A DNA stretch of 36,781 nucleotides from Candidatus Baldrarchaeum yapensis (GTDB taxonomy: Archaea; Asgardarchaeota; Baldrarchaeia; Baldrarchaeales; Baldrarchaeaceae). The notes beneath the pieces were generated by a model that saw nothing but the letters and a program-made list of their open reading frames with translations, was not told where the DNA came from and ran no database searches. Positions 20,369 through 29,310 of this stretch are shown here, one piece after another. The DNA lies in assembly GCA_016840465.1 (NCBI GenBank), contig JAEOSH010000002.1, positions 1 through 36,781 of the forward strand, written 5' to 3'. Both the position numbers and the translations under genes were made by a program. The first letter of the stretch is position 1. Each line of letters starts with the position of its first letter.

Positions 20369-20848
20369 TTGATACGTACTAGAATGGAGGGAATATCTTT
20401 GATAGATAGTGCCGCAGCAAGGCGTTTTTTTAGAGAATTAACGACCTCTCTGGGAGCATATGTTCATGTGATTACCGATCAGGGTAGAAAATATACAGGA
20501 AGGCTTGAAGGATTTGATCCAAATACGCTCAGTATATGCCTTCTTGACGCTCGTGAGGACGACTCCCAGAAGACATTTCCGAAGGTTTTCATCCTAGGAT
20601 CACACATAGTGGAAATAATACAAGTAGAAGAGCCTTTTGACATAAAGGCTCTTGCACAGGAATTAGAGAAACTCTTTCCACAAAAGGGAGCCATTAAAGT
20701 GTATGAAGATGCAGGATTGATAATGATCCTCGATAAGATCAAGGTTACTGCAAAAGGAGTCGAGGGTTCCGGTCCTATTGCCGAAAGGGTGAAGAGGGTC
20801 TATGAAAAATTTGTCGAAGAGAGAAAGGGAAAGTCGACGACCACGTAA
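20369..20848 (+). CDS. Sm-like archaeal protein with C-terminal extension, SmAP3-like
   Basis: GAYVHVITDQGRKYTGRLEGFDPNTLSICLLDA (Sm1) ... KVFILGSHIVEI (Sm2), then a ~80-aa extra domain. Confidence 0.75.
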   Translation: MIRTRMEGISLIDSAAARRFFRELTTSLGAYVHVITDQGRKYTGRLEGFDPNTLSICLLDAREDDSQKTFPKVFILGSHIVEIIQVEEPFDIKALAQELEKLFPQKGAIKVYEDAGLIMILDKIKVTAKGVEGSGPIAERVKRVYEKFVEERKGKSTTT

Positions 20849-21054
20849 CTTCGGTTACTACATACCTTTAATGACTCCTTTATTTTTGAAATCCTAAAAA
20901 ATACTTTCATTTAACTCTCCATCTCTTGGGTCATATGCTCCTTTTGAAATTACTGAACAAATCTTCCCGCGAATTCGATAATGCTATTAATCGTACGCGC
21001 ATTGCACGAAGAAAATAAATAATGTTGCTCCGTTTTCTCGTTGAGGCGATAACT

Positions 21055-22044
21055 ATGAAATGTCCCGAATGCAATGGAGATGTTGTTCTCCATAACGGAG
21101 AATATGTTTGCTCTAAATGCGGACTTGTAGTAGATCAGGAATTCTTATCACCAATAATAGAATTCCACACAAACGATATCGATTCGCCCGCAGTCTCAAA
21201 GCAATACGCCTCTCTCGGCGAGCGGCACCACATAGTTGACGGCATCGGCAGTTACATCGACTATTATGAGAGTTACGTTTTCAAAGATAGCAGAGGAACA
21301 GTACTTAATAAAGATAAGCAGTCGCTCTTTCGCAGGCTGAAATTTCTTTATGACTCCAAATACAAAATTTTCAGAAATGAAACCCCCTATAGAGCCCTTA
21401 GAACACTGAACCACGCATGTGCAAATCTTCAGGTACCAGTCCACATACGTGATAGAGCCGCTTACTATTATCACAAGTTGCTAACTCTAGCAAAGACCGC
21501 GAAACTATCATTAACAAATCACATATTAGCAGTTGCGGCATGTCTTGTCATCGCCTTACACGAGGGACATGGAAGCCCGCCTATAACTATTAGGGAAGTG
21601 ATAGAAGTTTTCAGAAAAATGGGACATAGAGTTAACCATCGCAATTTGATGAAAAAAGTATTTGAACTAAAAAAACTGCTTAGAGTAAGGTATACTGCCA
21701 AAAATTGTGAGGATTTTGTTCCGAGAATAGTGTCGAAGATGTTGTCATCGAAAGACGTAAAGAGAATCTTAAACAAACTGCGTATTGATGTTTTATGGTT
21801 TAAAAATGCTTTGGAGAAAGAAACCTATGAACTTCTTAAGATGGTTCCGAAGAAGGAGAGAGGTGGGCGCCACCCTTATACTTTAGCTGCGGCTGCCGTC
21901 TATGCTGCCAGTAGAGTTATTGCGAAGAAGCTAGGAAGAAAAAACTTATTAACGCAGAAGATCGTGGCTAAAGCCGCGGGTGTGAGAGAATATGGATTGA
22001 GAGATCACTTCTGTGCGATCTTTAGGAGATTCTGCGAGCAATAA
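21055..22044 (+). CDS. divergent transcription initiation factor B (TFB) paralogue
   Basis: Zn ribbon CPECNGDVVLHNGEYVCSKCGLVVDQE and two cyclin-like repeats (GGRHPYTLAAAAVYAASRVIAKKLGRK). Confidence 0.8.
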   Translation: MKCPECNGDVVLHNGEYVCSKCGLVVDQEFLSPIIEFHTNDIDSPAVSKQYASLGERHHIVDGIGSYIDYYESYVFKDSRGTVLNKDKQSLFRRLKFLYDSKYKIFRNETPYRALRTLNHACANLQVPVHIRDRAAYYYHKLLTLAKTAKLSLTNHILAVAACLVIALHEGHGSPPITIREVIEVFRKMGHRVNHRNLMKKVFELKKLLRVRYTAKNCEDFVPRIVSKMLSSKDVKRILNKLRIDVLWFKNALEKETYELLKMVPKKERGGRHPYTLAAAAVYAASRVIAKKLGRKNLLTQKIVAKAAGVREYGLRDHFCAIFRRFCEQ

Positions 22045-22067
22045 CGGCAAAAACGAGTGTAAATAAC

Positions 22068-23645
22068 ATGAAACCTAAGCAATTTTCAAAAAGAGTTATG
22101 AGAGATCTCTATGAGGTAGGACCGTTTAGAATAATAATATTTGAGGATATTCATGAACCTGGTGCTCTTTGCTCATCACTGGAATACATCTATCACGTTC
22201 TTGACATAACACATAACGATCCTCCACTCAAACATCTTGTAGACCTAATCTGCAAAAGAATCACACCTGACACAAAGTTACTGGAGACCAGTTCCCTAGA
22301 TCTGTTATTAAACCAAGTAATGGAAAAAGCCACCTGTGAACTCGACAAAGTCGAGGCTAAGATTGCAGAGAATATCAAGAGGAAAGTTTGCGAACTCGCA
22401 ACATTTAAATACTTAAAGCTCGATGCATTTGCTCCCTTCCTCTTAGACGATAACGTTTGCGAGTTTTATTTGGATGGCGTAGGAGAACCAATATACGTGG
22501 ATCACGAAAAGTGGGGACGTTGCGTTTCGACAATTACACCCACGTTAGATGATGTTGAGAGCCTCATTACTCATGTAAGATTAGATAGCGGTTTTAGACT
22601 TGATAAGAATAAACCTTCACTAAAAACAGAAGTTAAGACAAGGATGTTTCATCTAAGAGTTTCTATAGACTCCGAACCCCTCGTTATGAAGAAATATCAC
22701 CTTGATGTTAGAAAAGTAAAAAGAAAAGTCTTCACACTGCCGGTTTTAGTAAGTAATGGTACTTTATCCTCGGAAATGGCAGCATACCTGTATCTTTGTT
22801 TGATTTTTAAGAGAAACATTTCAATAATCGGAGAACCCGCGGCAGGAAAAAGTACTCTTCTGAATTCACTCGATATGTTAACACCATTACATTGGCGGAA
22901 AATATACGTTGAGGATGTTATTGAAAGTGCTGATCTTTCCCAGTACGGGATGCATCAAGTAAAACTCAAAGTTGAACCCTTTGAGGAATGTGTGAGGAAA
23001 AGTACTAAAGAAATGGAATTGGTAAAGATGCTGCACAGGTCTCCGGACTACATATACTTTGGAGAAATACAAACAGATGAACATAGCAGGGCATTGTTTC
23101 AAGCGCTATCGGCAGGTTTAAGGGGATTCCATACTTTTCACGCCAATGATCCCATGGCGGCAATCATACGGTGGCATTATTATCACAAGATTCCGTTAAC
23201 ATCCATTTCCATGATAGACCTATTTGTCCTGATAAAAAGATTACAAAAGGGATTTCTTGTCGTAAGAAGAGTGGCCAAAATATACGAAACATATATCAGC
23301 AGTTTCAGCAACTCTATTGATAGTATCGAGGTTTTTGAAAGTTTTTCGTGGAATTTGCGAGAAGATAGGCATGTTAGGAATTTTTCAAGCATATCCGAAA
23401 CTCCTGTTATGAAGAAAATACGCGACGAGTACCATATCGATGAGGATTCTCTTGAGACGTTATTTATGTTATTACAAGAGGTCTTCGAGATAATTGTAAA
23501 AGCAGAGATCTTCGATGTAAAATCCGTTATAAGGATCTTTAATGACTTCTATACTATTTTTGTCCACAATATCGATAAATTGACAAGAATGTCGGTCTAT
23601 GACCTTAAATACTCAGTTAAGGAACTTTTAAAGGGATACGTATGA
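22068..23645 (+). CDS. type IV pilus/archaellum-type secretion ATPase (GspE/VirB11-like)
   Basis: Walker A SIIGEPAAGKSTLLNSL, IYVEDVIESADL, YIYFGEIQTDEHSRALFQALSAGLRGFHTFHAND. Confidence 0.85.
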   Translation: MKPKQFSKRVMRDLYEVGPFRIIIFEDIHEPGALCSSLEYIYHVLDITHNDPPLKHLVDLICKRITPDTKLLETSSLDLLLNQVMEKATCELDKVEAKIAENIKRKVCELATFKYLKLDAFAPFLLDDNVCEFYLDGVGEPIYVDHEKWGRCVSTITPTLDDVESLITHVRLDSGFRLDKNKPSLKTEVKTRMFHLRVSIDSEPLVMKKYHLDVRKVKRKVFTLPVLVSNGTLSSEMAAYLYLCLIFKRNISIIGEPAAGKSTLLNSLDMLTPLHWRKIYVEDVIESADLSQYGMHQVKLKVEPFEECVRKSTKEMELVKMLHRSPDYIYFGEIQTDEHSRALFQALSAGLRGFHTFHANDPMAAIIRWHYYHKIPLTSISMIDLFVLIKRLQKGFLVVRRVAKIYETYISSFSNSIDSIEVFESFSWNLREDRHVRNFSSISETPVMKKIRDEYHIDEDSLETLFMLLQEVFEIIVKAEIFDVKSVIRIFNDFYTIFVHNIDKLTRMSVYDLKYSVKELLKGYV

Positions 23646-23809
23646 GAATTGCCAAGAGGAGAGCCTCACCTATAGTTGAAGAGGGACTCCTAATAGGGCT
23701 GTCCCTCATTGCACTTGCATTACTGATACAGCTTATAATGAAAGTTATCGACTGGTCGGGGTCTTCCTTAGACCAAGTGCTAAATAACTTATCTTCGATT
23801 TTCGGCTAA
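23642..23809 (+). CDS. 55-aa pilin-like small protein with class III-type signal, absent from the ORF track
   Basis: MRIAKRRASPIVEEGLLIGLSLIALALLIQLIMKVIDWSGSSLDQVLNNLSSIFG*. The start overlaps the ATPase stop (ATGA). Confidence 0.7.
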   Translation: MRIAKRRASPIVEEGLLIGLSLIALALLIQLIMKVIDWSGSSLDQVLNNLSSIFG

Positions 23810-25188
23810 CTAATGAGCCCCTCCTTGCGTAAAATCCCACGCGCTGCCAGAATCCCGGTAGCCGCTGCAGTTACGAGCCCTCGTGATAGACCTGCACCAT
23901 CACCCGCAACAAAGATCCCCCCGATCGATGTTTCAAGATTTTTATCAACTTCTATCCTATTTGCATAAAACTTTACTTCAGGAGCGTATAGGAGAGTTGA
24001 GGAACTGGCAACACCTGGAATTACAGAATCTAGTTTCTCAAGTCCCTCAAGTATGTCAGTTACTATCCTATGAGGAAGGGCCATTGCTATATCGCCCGGT
24101 GTCACATGCCTTAAAGTTGGTTTTACAATACTTCTCTCTATCCTCGCCCATGTTGATCTCCTACCTCTTTTCAGATCTCCTAACCTCTGTATTAACGGTC
24201 TGCCACCACCTAAGGTTGTTGTCTGCCTCATTATCGAAAAGCCATACGCAGTAGTATCTTCAAGTGGTTCTGTCAGTTCTATTCTCACAAGCAAGGCGAA
24301 ATTTGCATTTTCCGATTTCTCTGCCTGTAGCGTATGCCCATTGACCCCCACAGCGTCCTTTCCATAGACCTCTTGTACAACAAATCCCCTGTAATTAACG
24401 CAAAAAGTGCGCACAAAATCGTCATACGTTTCGGTATAAATATGGAATTTTGGATCAAAAGCTACTTTTATTACGGGTTCCATGACTATTGCGGGAACCT
24501 CCACACGTACCCCCACATCTATAGGCCCAGGTCTCGATGCTATGCCGAGTCTCCTTGCTTGTTCTAGTAACCATCTTGCACCACTCCTTCCGGGTGCTAT
24601 GATCAAGTACTTCGCTTCAAGCACTGTACCATCGTCTAGAACTACCTTCCCCTTATCGAATTTCTCAACTCGATGCTTTAAGAGAAATCTTACGCCCTTA
24701 CGTTCGAGATCGTTTTTAAAATTCTGAATTACTCTGGGAGCCAAATCACTCCCTATATGACGTTGCCTTATTGGAATAAACTTTATTCCCGCAGCGGCTG
24801 CTCTCCTTGACAACTCCTCTATTGCTCCCTGATCCCCACCATAAACGGTATTGGGGGCACCATACTTGACAAAAATACTATCAACTTCATTTACAAGTTC
24901 CCAAGCAACCCTTTCGCTTCCGGTGAGTTCCTCTAAATCTCCACCTACCTGAGGATGCAGATTTAAGAGCCCACTTGATAGTGTGCCAGCACCACCAACA
25001 CCACAAATAATCTTGCACGGGTTACACTTCTTGCAAAAGGATACGTTTAATGCGGGGCATATCCTCTCCTTAACATCGGGTCCCCAATCTATTACGAGAA
25101 TCTTCATGTCAGATTTCGAGGATAACTCGTTTGCCGCGAAGAGCCCAGCAGGTCCTGCTCCCACAATTATCACATCATAAAATTTCAT
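23806..25188 (-). CDS. FAD-dependent dehydrogenase, COG2509-like
   Basis: DVIIVGAGPAGLFAANELS, CPALNVSFCKKCNPCKIICGVGGAGTLSSGLLNLHP, GGIFVAGDGAGLSRGLVTAAATG. Confidence 0.85.
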   Translation of the reverse strand: MKFYDVIIVGAGPAGLFAANELSSKSDMKILVIDWGPDVKERICPALNVSFCKKCNPCKIICGVGGAGTLSSGLLNLHPQVGGDLEELTGSERVAWELVNEVDSIFVKYGAPNTVYGGDQGAIEELSRRAAAAGIKFIPIRQRHIGSDLAPRVIQNFKNDLERKGVRFLLKHRVEKFDKGKVVLDDGTVLEAKYLIIAPGRSGARWLLEQARRLGIASRPGPIDVGVRVEVPAIVMEPVIKVAFDPKFHIYTETYDDFVRTFCVNYRGFVVQEVYGKDAVGVNGHTLQAEKSENANFALLVRIELTEPLEDTTAYGFSIMRQTTTLGGGRPLIQRLGDLKRGRRSTWARIERSIVKPTLRHVTPGDIAMALPHRIVTDILEGLEKLDSVIPGVASSSTLLYAPEVKFYANRIEVDKNLETSIGGIFVAGDGAGLSRGLVTAAATGILAARGILRKEGLIS

Positions 25189-26093
25189 GTATTCACCCCG
25201 TTTTCGAAGACACGACCAATGTATGTTCCATCCAATAAGTATATTTCTATCGTATCAAGTCTGAGGAATTTTTTATCAAAAATCGGGCATAGAAGTCTTT
25301 TTGATTCTTTCTCTTCGATAAAAAGCTTATTTACTATAAAACCACCGCACAATCTGTTAAATGCGGGCAGAACTATAAATTGACGTAAATGTATAGTATC
25401 AATTAATAAGTCGGGATCACATATTCCCTCTTTGGTTTTTCTCGCAACGAATCTTCTTCTATACTCGGCCTCCAAGGATGATTTGACAAATTTTCCTCTC
25501 AGCCAGCATCTTTCTACAAATGAGCGTCCTCCACCCGGCGTTAACATATATAGTGGATGTATGTGCGCAAAGATGAGCAAATCACATGACAATAGTGGAA
25601 TATCCGGCCACGTATGTCCATGAAACACCCCTATAGATTTTCCGCCCTCTAATTTCAGGACAAGACTCTTAACAACCTGGATGCCTAACGGCGATAAAAA
25701 CCTCTCTATAACCCCGTCATGGTTCCCCTTTATTACGATTATAGATAACCCCTTTTCCAGTAATCCCCTCATTAGGCTCATCACTTCGTAAAAAGTCCTT
25801 TTTTGAAACCCTATTTCATGTTTCAAATCCCCGACTATAACCAGAATATCCGGATTTAAATCACTTATTAATTTCTTTAAATCAAACATTAGAAGATTTA
25901 CCGCCTTTTGTGGAATATAGATCCCTTTTGCTCGAAAATCTGCCTCTATACCTATATGCAAATCCGCTATAAACACGTATCTGCGACTCTCAAACTCTAA
26001 TATTAGTGCCGGGTATCCGACGGCAAAGTTTAGATGACTTCTCATGAATTTCACCTTTAGGAGCCCTGCTATGTCCTTTAAGATCTCTGTCAT
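25185..26093 (-). CDS. calcineurin-like metallophosphoesterase, COG1407-like
   Basis: VFIADLHIGIE, ILVIVGDLKHEIG, VIKGNHDGVIE, GVFHGHTWPD. Confidence 0.85.
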   Translation of the reverse strand: MTEILKDIAGLLKVKFMRSHLNFAVGYPALILEFESRRYVFIADLHIGIEADFRAKGIYIPQKAVNLLMFDLKKLISDLNPDILVIVGDLKHEIGFQKRTFYEVMSLMRGLLEKGLSIIVIKGNHDGVIERFLSPLGIQVVKSLVLKLEGGKSIGVFHGHTWPDIPLLSCDLLIFAHIHPLYMLTPGGGRSFVERCWLRGKFVKSSLEAEYRRRFVARKTKEGICDPDLLIDTIHLRQFIVLPAFNRLCGGFIVNKLFIEEKESKRLLCPIFDKKFLRLDTIEIYLLDGTYIGRVFENGVNT

Positions 26094-26115
26094 TTAACAC
26101 TATGAGGTGTGGCGA

Positions 26116-26211
26116 ATGATCTCAGTGATGGATCTAGCGACTATAATTGCCTTACTCTCGATATTTGCCCTTCTGTTAATAATCCTTTACCAAATATTCG
26201 CTGAGGAATAG
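26116..26211 (+). CDS. candidate 31-aa single-TM microprotein
   Basis: MISVMDLATIIALLSIFALLLIILYQIFAEE*, tightly packed 2 nt before the next ORF; not in the ORF track. Confidence 0.45.
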   Translation: MISVMDLATIIALLSIFALLLIILYQIFAEE

Positions 26212-26213
26212 CC

Positions 26214-26441
26214 ATGCCGTGGAAGGATGTCATTCTTGAAGCGTACACCGAGGCGAGACCTTACATCGTAAATGTCAAATGGTTTAAGGAGTTATTAAAT
26301 AAGATACTTAATGAGGCGAAAAACCTAAATGATGTGATAAAAACCGTGCAAAATTTATTAGAAAGCGAAGATGTCGTAAAACAAACAGACTTGAAGATAT
26401 TCCTGATGTTCCTCGAAAAAGTCATGAAGGGACAGCGTTAA
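26214..26441 (+). CDS. small helical protein of unknown function upstream of the Lhr helicase
   Basis: 75 aa (MPWKDVILEAYTEARPYIVNVKWFKELL...), 1 nt before the helicase start. Confidence 0.65.
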   Translation: MPWKDVILEAYTEARPYIVNVKWFKELLNKILNEAKNLNDVIKTVQNLLESEDVVKQTDLKIFLMFLEKVMKGQR

Positions 26442-26442
26442 A

Positions 26443-29310
26443 ATGAACTCCTTTGACCTCTTAGATCAGCAGATAAAAAACGTTCTTGAAAAATTGAACT
26501 TCAGAAAACCTACAGAAATACAGCAGATTGCCATTCCACTAATCCTAGAGGGTCATAATGTCATAATAATTTCCCCCACAGGAACGGGAAAGACAGAGGC
26601 TGCTCTACTTCCTGTTCTCTCAATGTTATTGCGCTTAAAGAAATCCTCTCATGTGAACGGCATATTAGTTCTTTATATAACGCCTTTGAGAGCACTGAAT
26701 AGAGATCTTCTTCACAGAATTTCACAACTGTGCGATCCCCTCGGAATAAAAATATATGTTAGACATGGCGACACCAGTAGAAAAGAAAGAACGCAACAAA
26801 TAAGAGATCCGCCGGATATTTTAATAACAACTCCTGAAACGCTCCAGGCAATACTTCCAGGTCTATATTTTAGATATTTCCTGAGAAACGTACGATGGGT
26901 AATTATAGACGAAATACACGAATTGGCCGAGGATAAGCGAGGATCTCAGCTCTCTCTTGCACTTGAAAGATTACAATTACTAACTTCACATGACTTCCAA
27001 AGGATCGGACTCTCGGCAACCATCGGAAACCCTGAGGAAATAGGAAAATTTTTGGTCGGAGTTAGCAGGCCCTTTAAGGTAGCAGTATCGTCGACGGGCA
27101 GACGATACCATATAGTCGTTGATGCTCCGCAACCATCATCAGAAGATTCGGAAATTGCCGAACACTTATATGTTTCGCCTGAAGCCGTTGCAAGAATCAG
27201 GAGAATAATTGAATTGATGCGGTCATCGACCTCCTGTATAACATTTGTAAACACACGTGAAATGGCCGAAATTCTGACATCACGCATAAAGGCCTTAGAA
27301 GGCAAATTTGAAGTGGGAATTCATCATAGTTCTCTGGATAAAGAAGTAAGGGTTGATGCAGAACATCAATTTAAGGATAAAAAAATCAAAATGCTCGTAA
27401 GTACAAGCTCGCTTGAAATGGGAATAGATATCGGGCATGTAGATCTTGTGATACAATATATGTCTCCAAGGCAAGTTACCAGACTTATCCAGCGCGTAGG
27501 CAGAAGTCTGCATAAGGAGGGGATGCCAGCACGAGGAGTAATAATTACTGCCATTGAGAACTTAGATGACATTTTGGAGGCCGCAGTAATAGCAAAGCTT
27601 GCAATAATGGGGAAAATAGAGCCTATAAAAATACCCGAGAAACCCTTAGATGTTCTCGCCCATCAGATAGTCGGCTTTCTATTGGACTTTAAGTCCATGG
27701 ACCTGCAGAATCTGTATAATGCCATAATTAAGGCGTATCCCTATAGAAACTTGTCAAAGGAGGAATTTCTATCGGTAATGAGGTTCTTAGAAGGCTTAGG
27801 ACTTGTAAAGATAAGAGGTTCACAAGTGCAAAGAACAAGAAGAACGTGGCAATATTATTACGAAAATTTATCAATGATTCCAGATACTCGAAAGTATGAT
27901 GTCATAGATACGACTTCAGGGAGAAAAATCGGCACACTTGATGAAGAATTTGTAGCTGAATACGGAATACCTGGAAGATCAATAATAATGAGGGGATCTT
28001 CCTGGAAAATAGAGGATATTTCCGAGAATTGCGTTTATGTATGCCCAATTAAAGATATTTCCGCAGCCGTACCCTCATGGATAGGTGAAGAAATACCAGT
28101 GCCATTTGATGTTGCTGTGCGAGTTGGCGCGCTTAGAAGACTTCTCGCGGACGCGAAGAACCCTATGGACGCAAAAAAGTTATTAAGGTCACTGATGCTA
28201 TCGGAGAAAACTGCTGACCTTGTTATTGAAAAAATTAATAATATTCGTAAAGCAGAACTGCCGATACCATCGGAGAAGCTAATAGTCATAGAATGTCCCA
28301 CCAATTACGGGGATGAGAATGCTTATGTAATAGTAATTCATTCGTGCTTTGGCTCACTCGTAAATGAAGCCCTAGGAAGAATTTTAGCGGCACTTCTAAG
28401 CGTGCGTTATAACACTTCCATAATGCTGAGCACAGACCCCTACAGAGTAGTTTTGAAAAGTACGAGAAAAATAAATCCTCATCACGTTGCCGAGATGTTG
28501 CAAGAATTAAAGCCCGATCACGTACCTCATCTTATAAAAATCTCAGTTAAAAACTCAGGTATGCTTATTTGGAGGTTATTGCACGTAGCTAGAAGGTTCG
28601 GCGCGATTTCGCGTAATGCTGAAATAACTCCAGGAGTTTACGAAAAATTGCCTGAAATTTATAGCGGCACTCCCGTATATGAAGAGGCCCTCCGAGAAGT
28701 AACTTCCCAAAAACTTGATGTTACCAATTTATGCAAAATATTACATTTTCTTCGTGACGGAAAGATTGGGATTGAAGTTATTACGCCTCAAGAGCCTTCT
28801 TTCTTCGCAAAACTCGCACTAGAACCCTTATTTCTCCGTGATTACGTAAGTACAGGTAAGCCTATCGCTGAAATTATAGAGTACGTCAAAAAACGTCTTT
28901 TGAATGAACGATTAAAAGTTTTATGTATAAATTGCCTAAAATGGGAAATAGAGACTTCGGTCTCTGCAATTCCGGAGAATATGAAATGCCCGGTGTGTGG
29001 CTCAGTACTATTAGCGATGACTTCTGTCTACGATGACGAGACGAGAAGAGTATTGATGAAGGTAAAAAGAGGAGAAGAGCTTAGCGATAAGGAATTAAAG
29101 ACTTTTAGGAGTGCCCAGTTGTCAGCAAGTTTATTCGCAGAGTATGGAAAACGCGCAGCAATTGTCATGGCAGGACGTGGAATAGGTCCAAAAACCGCGG
29201 CCCATATCCTAAGTATGTGCCACAATTGCGATATAGACGAACTTATTAAAGAAGTAATTAATGCTGAACGCACATTTTTAAGAACTCGAAGATTTTGGAG
29301 CAACGATTAA
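26443..29310 (+). CDS. lhr: Lhr-type ATP-dependent helicase with C-terminal zinc-binding region
   Basis: Q-motif PTEIQQIAIPLI, ISPTGTGKTEAALLP, VIIDEIHELAEDKRG, QRVGRSLHKEG; C-terminal CINC...CPVC. Confidence 0.93.
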   Translation: MNSFDLLDQQIKNVLEKLNFRKPTEIQQIAIPLILEGHNVIIISPTGTGKTEAALLPVLSMLLRLKKSSHVNGILVLYITPLRALNRDLLHRISQLCDPLGIKIYVRHGDTSRKERTQQIRDPPDILITTPETLQAILPGLYFRYFLRNVRWVIIDEIHELAEDKRGSQLSLALERLQLLTSHDFQRIGLSATIGNPEEIGKFLVGVSRPFKVAVSSTGRRYHIVVDAPQPSSEDSEIAEHLYVSPEAVARIRRIIELMRSSTSCITFVNTREMAEILTSRIKALEGKFEVGIHHSSLDKEVRVDAEHQFKDKKIKMLVSTSSLEMGIDIGHVDLVIQYMSPRQVTRLIQRVGRSLHKEGMPARGVIITAIENLDDILEAAVIAKLAIMGKIEPIKIPEKPLDVLAHQIVGFLLDFKSMDLQNLYNAIIKAYPYRNLSKEEFLSVMRFLEGLGLVKIRGSQVQRTRRTWQYYYENLSMIPDTRKYDVIDTTSGRKIGTLDEEFVAEYGIPGRSIIMRGSSWKIEDISENCVYVCPIKDISAAVPSWIGEEIPVPFDVAVRVGALRRLLADAKNPMDAKKLLRSLMLSEKTADLVIEKINNIRKAELPIPSEKLIVIECPTNYGDENAYVIVIHSCFGSLVNEALGRILAALLSVRYNTSIMLSTDPYRVVLKSTRKINPHHVAEMLQELKPDHVPHLIKISVKNSGMLIWRLLHVARRFGAISRNAEITPGVYEKLPEIYSGTPVYEEALREVTSQKLDVTNLCKILHFLRDGKIGIEVITPQEPSFFAKLALEPLFLRDYVSTGKPIAEIIEYVKKRLLNERLKVLCINCLKWEIETSVSAIPENMKCPVCGSVLLAMTSVYDDETRRVLMKVKRGEELSDKELKTFRSAQLSASLFAEYGKRAAIVMAGRGIGPKTAAHILSMCHNCDIDELIKEVINAERTFLRTRRFWSND

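Noticed and set aside
20320-20385. Possible C/D box sRNA (tgatgatga) upstream of the Sm-like gene
   Set aside because: C-box-like sequence is present, but I could not find a convincing D box (CTGA) or the C'/D' arrangement.
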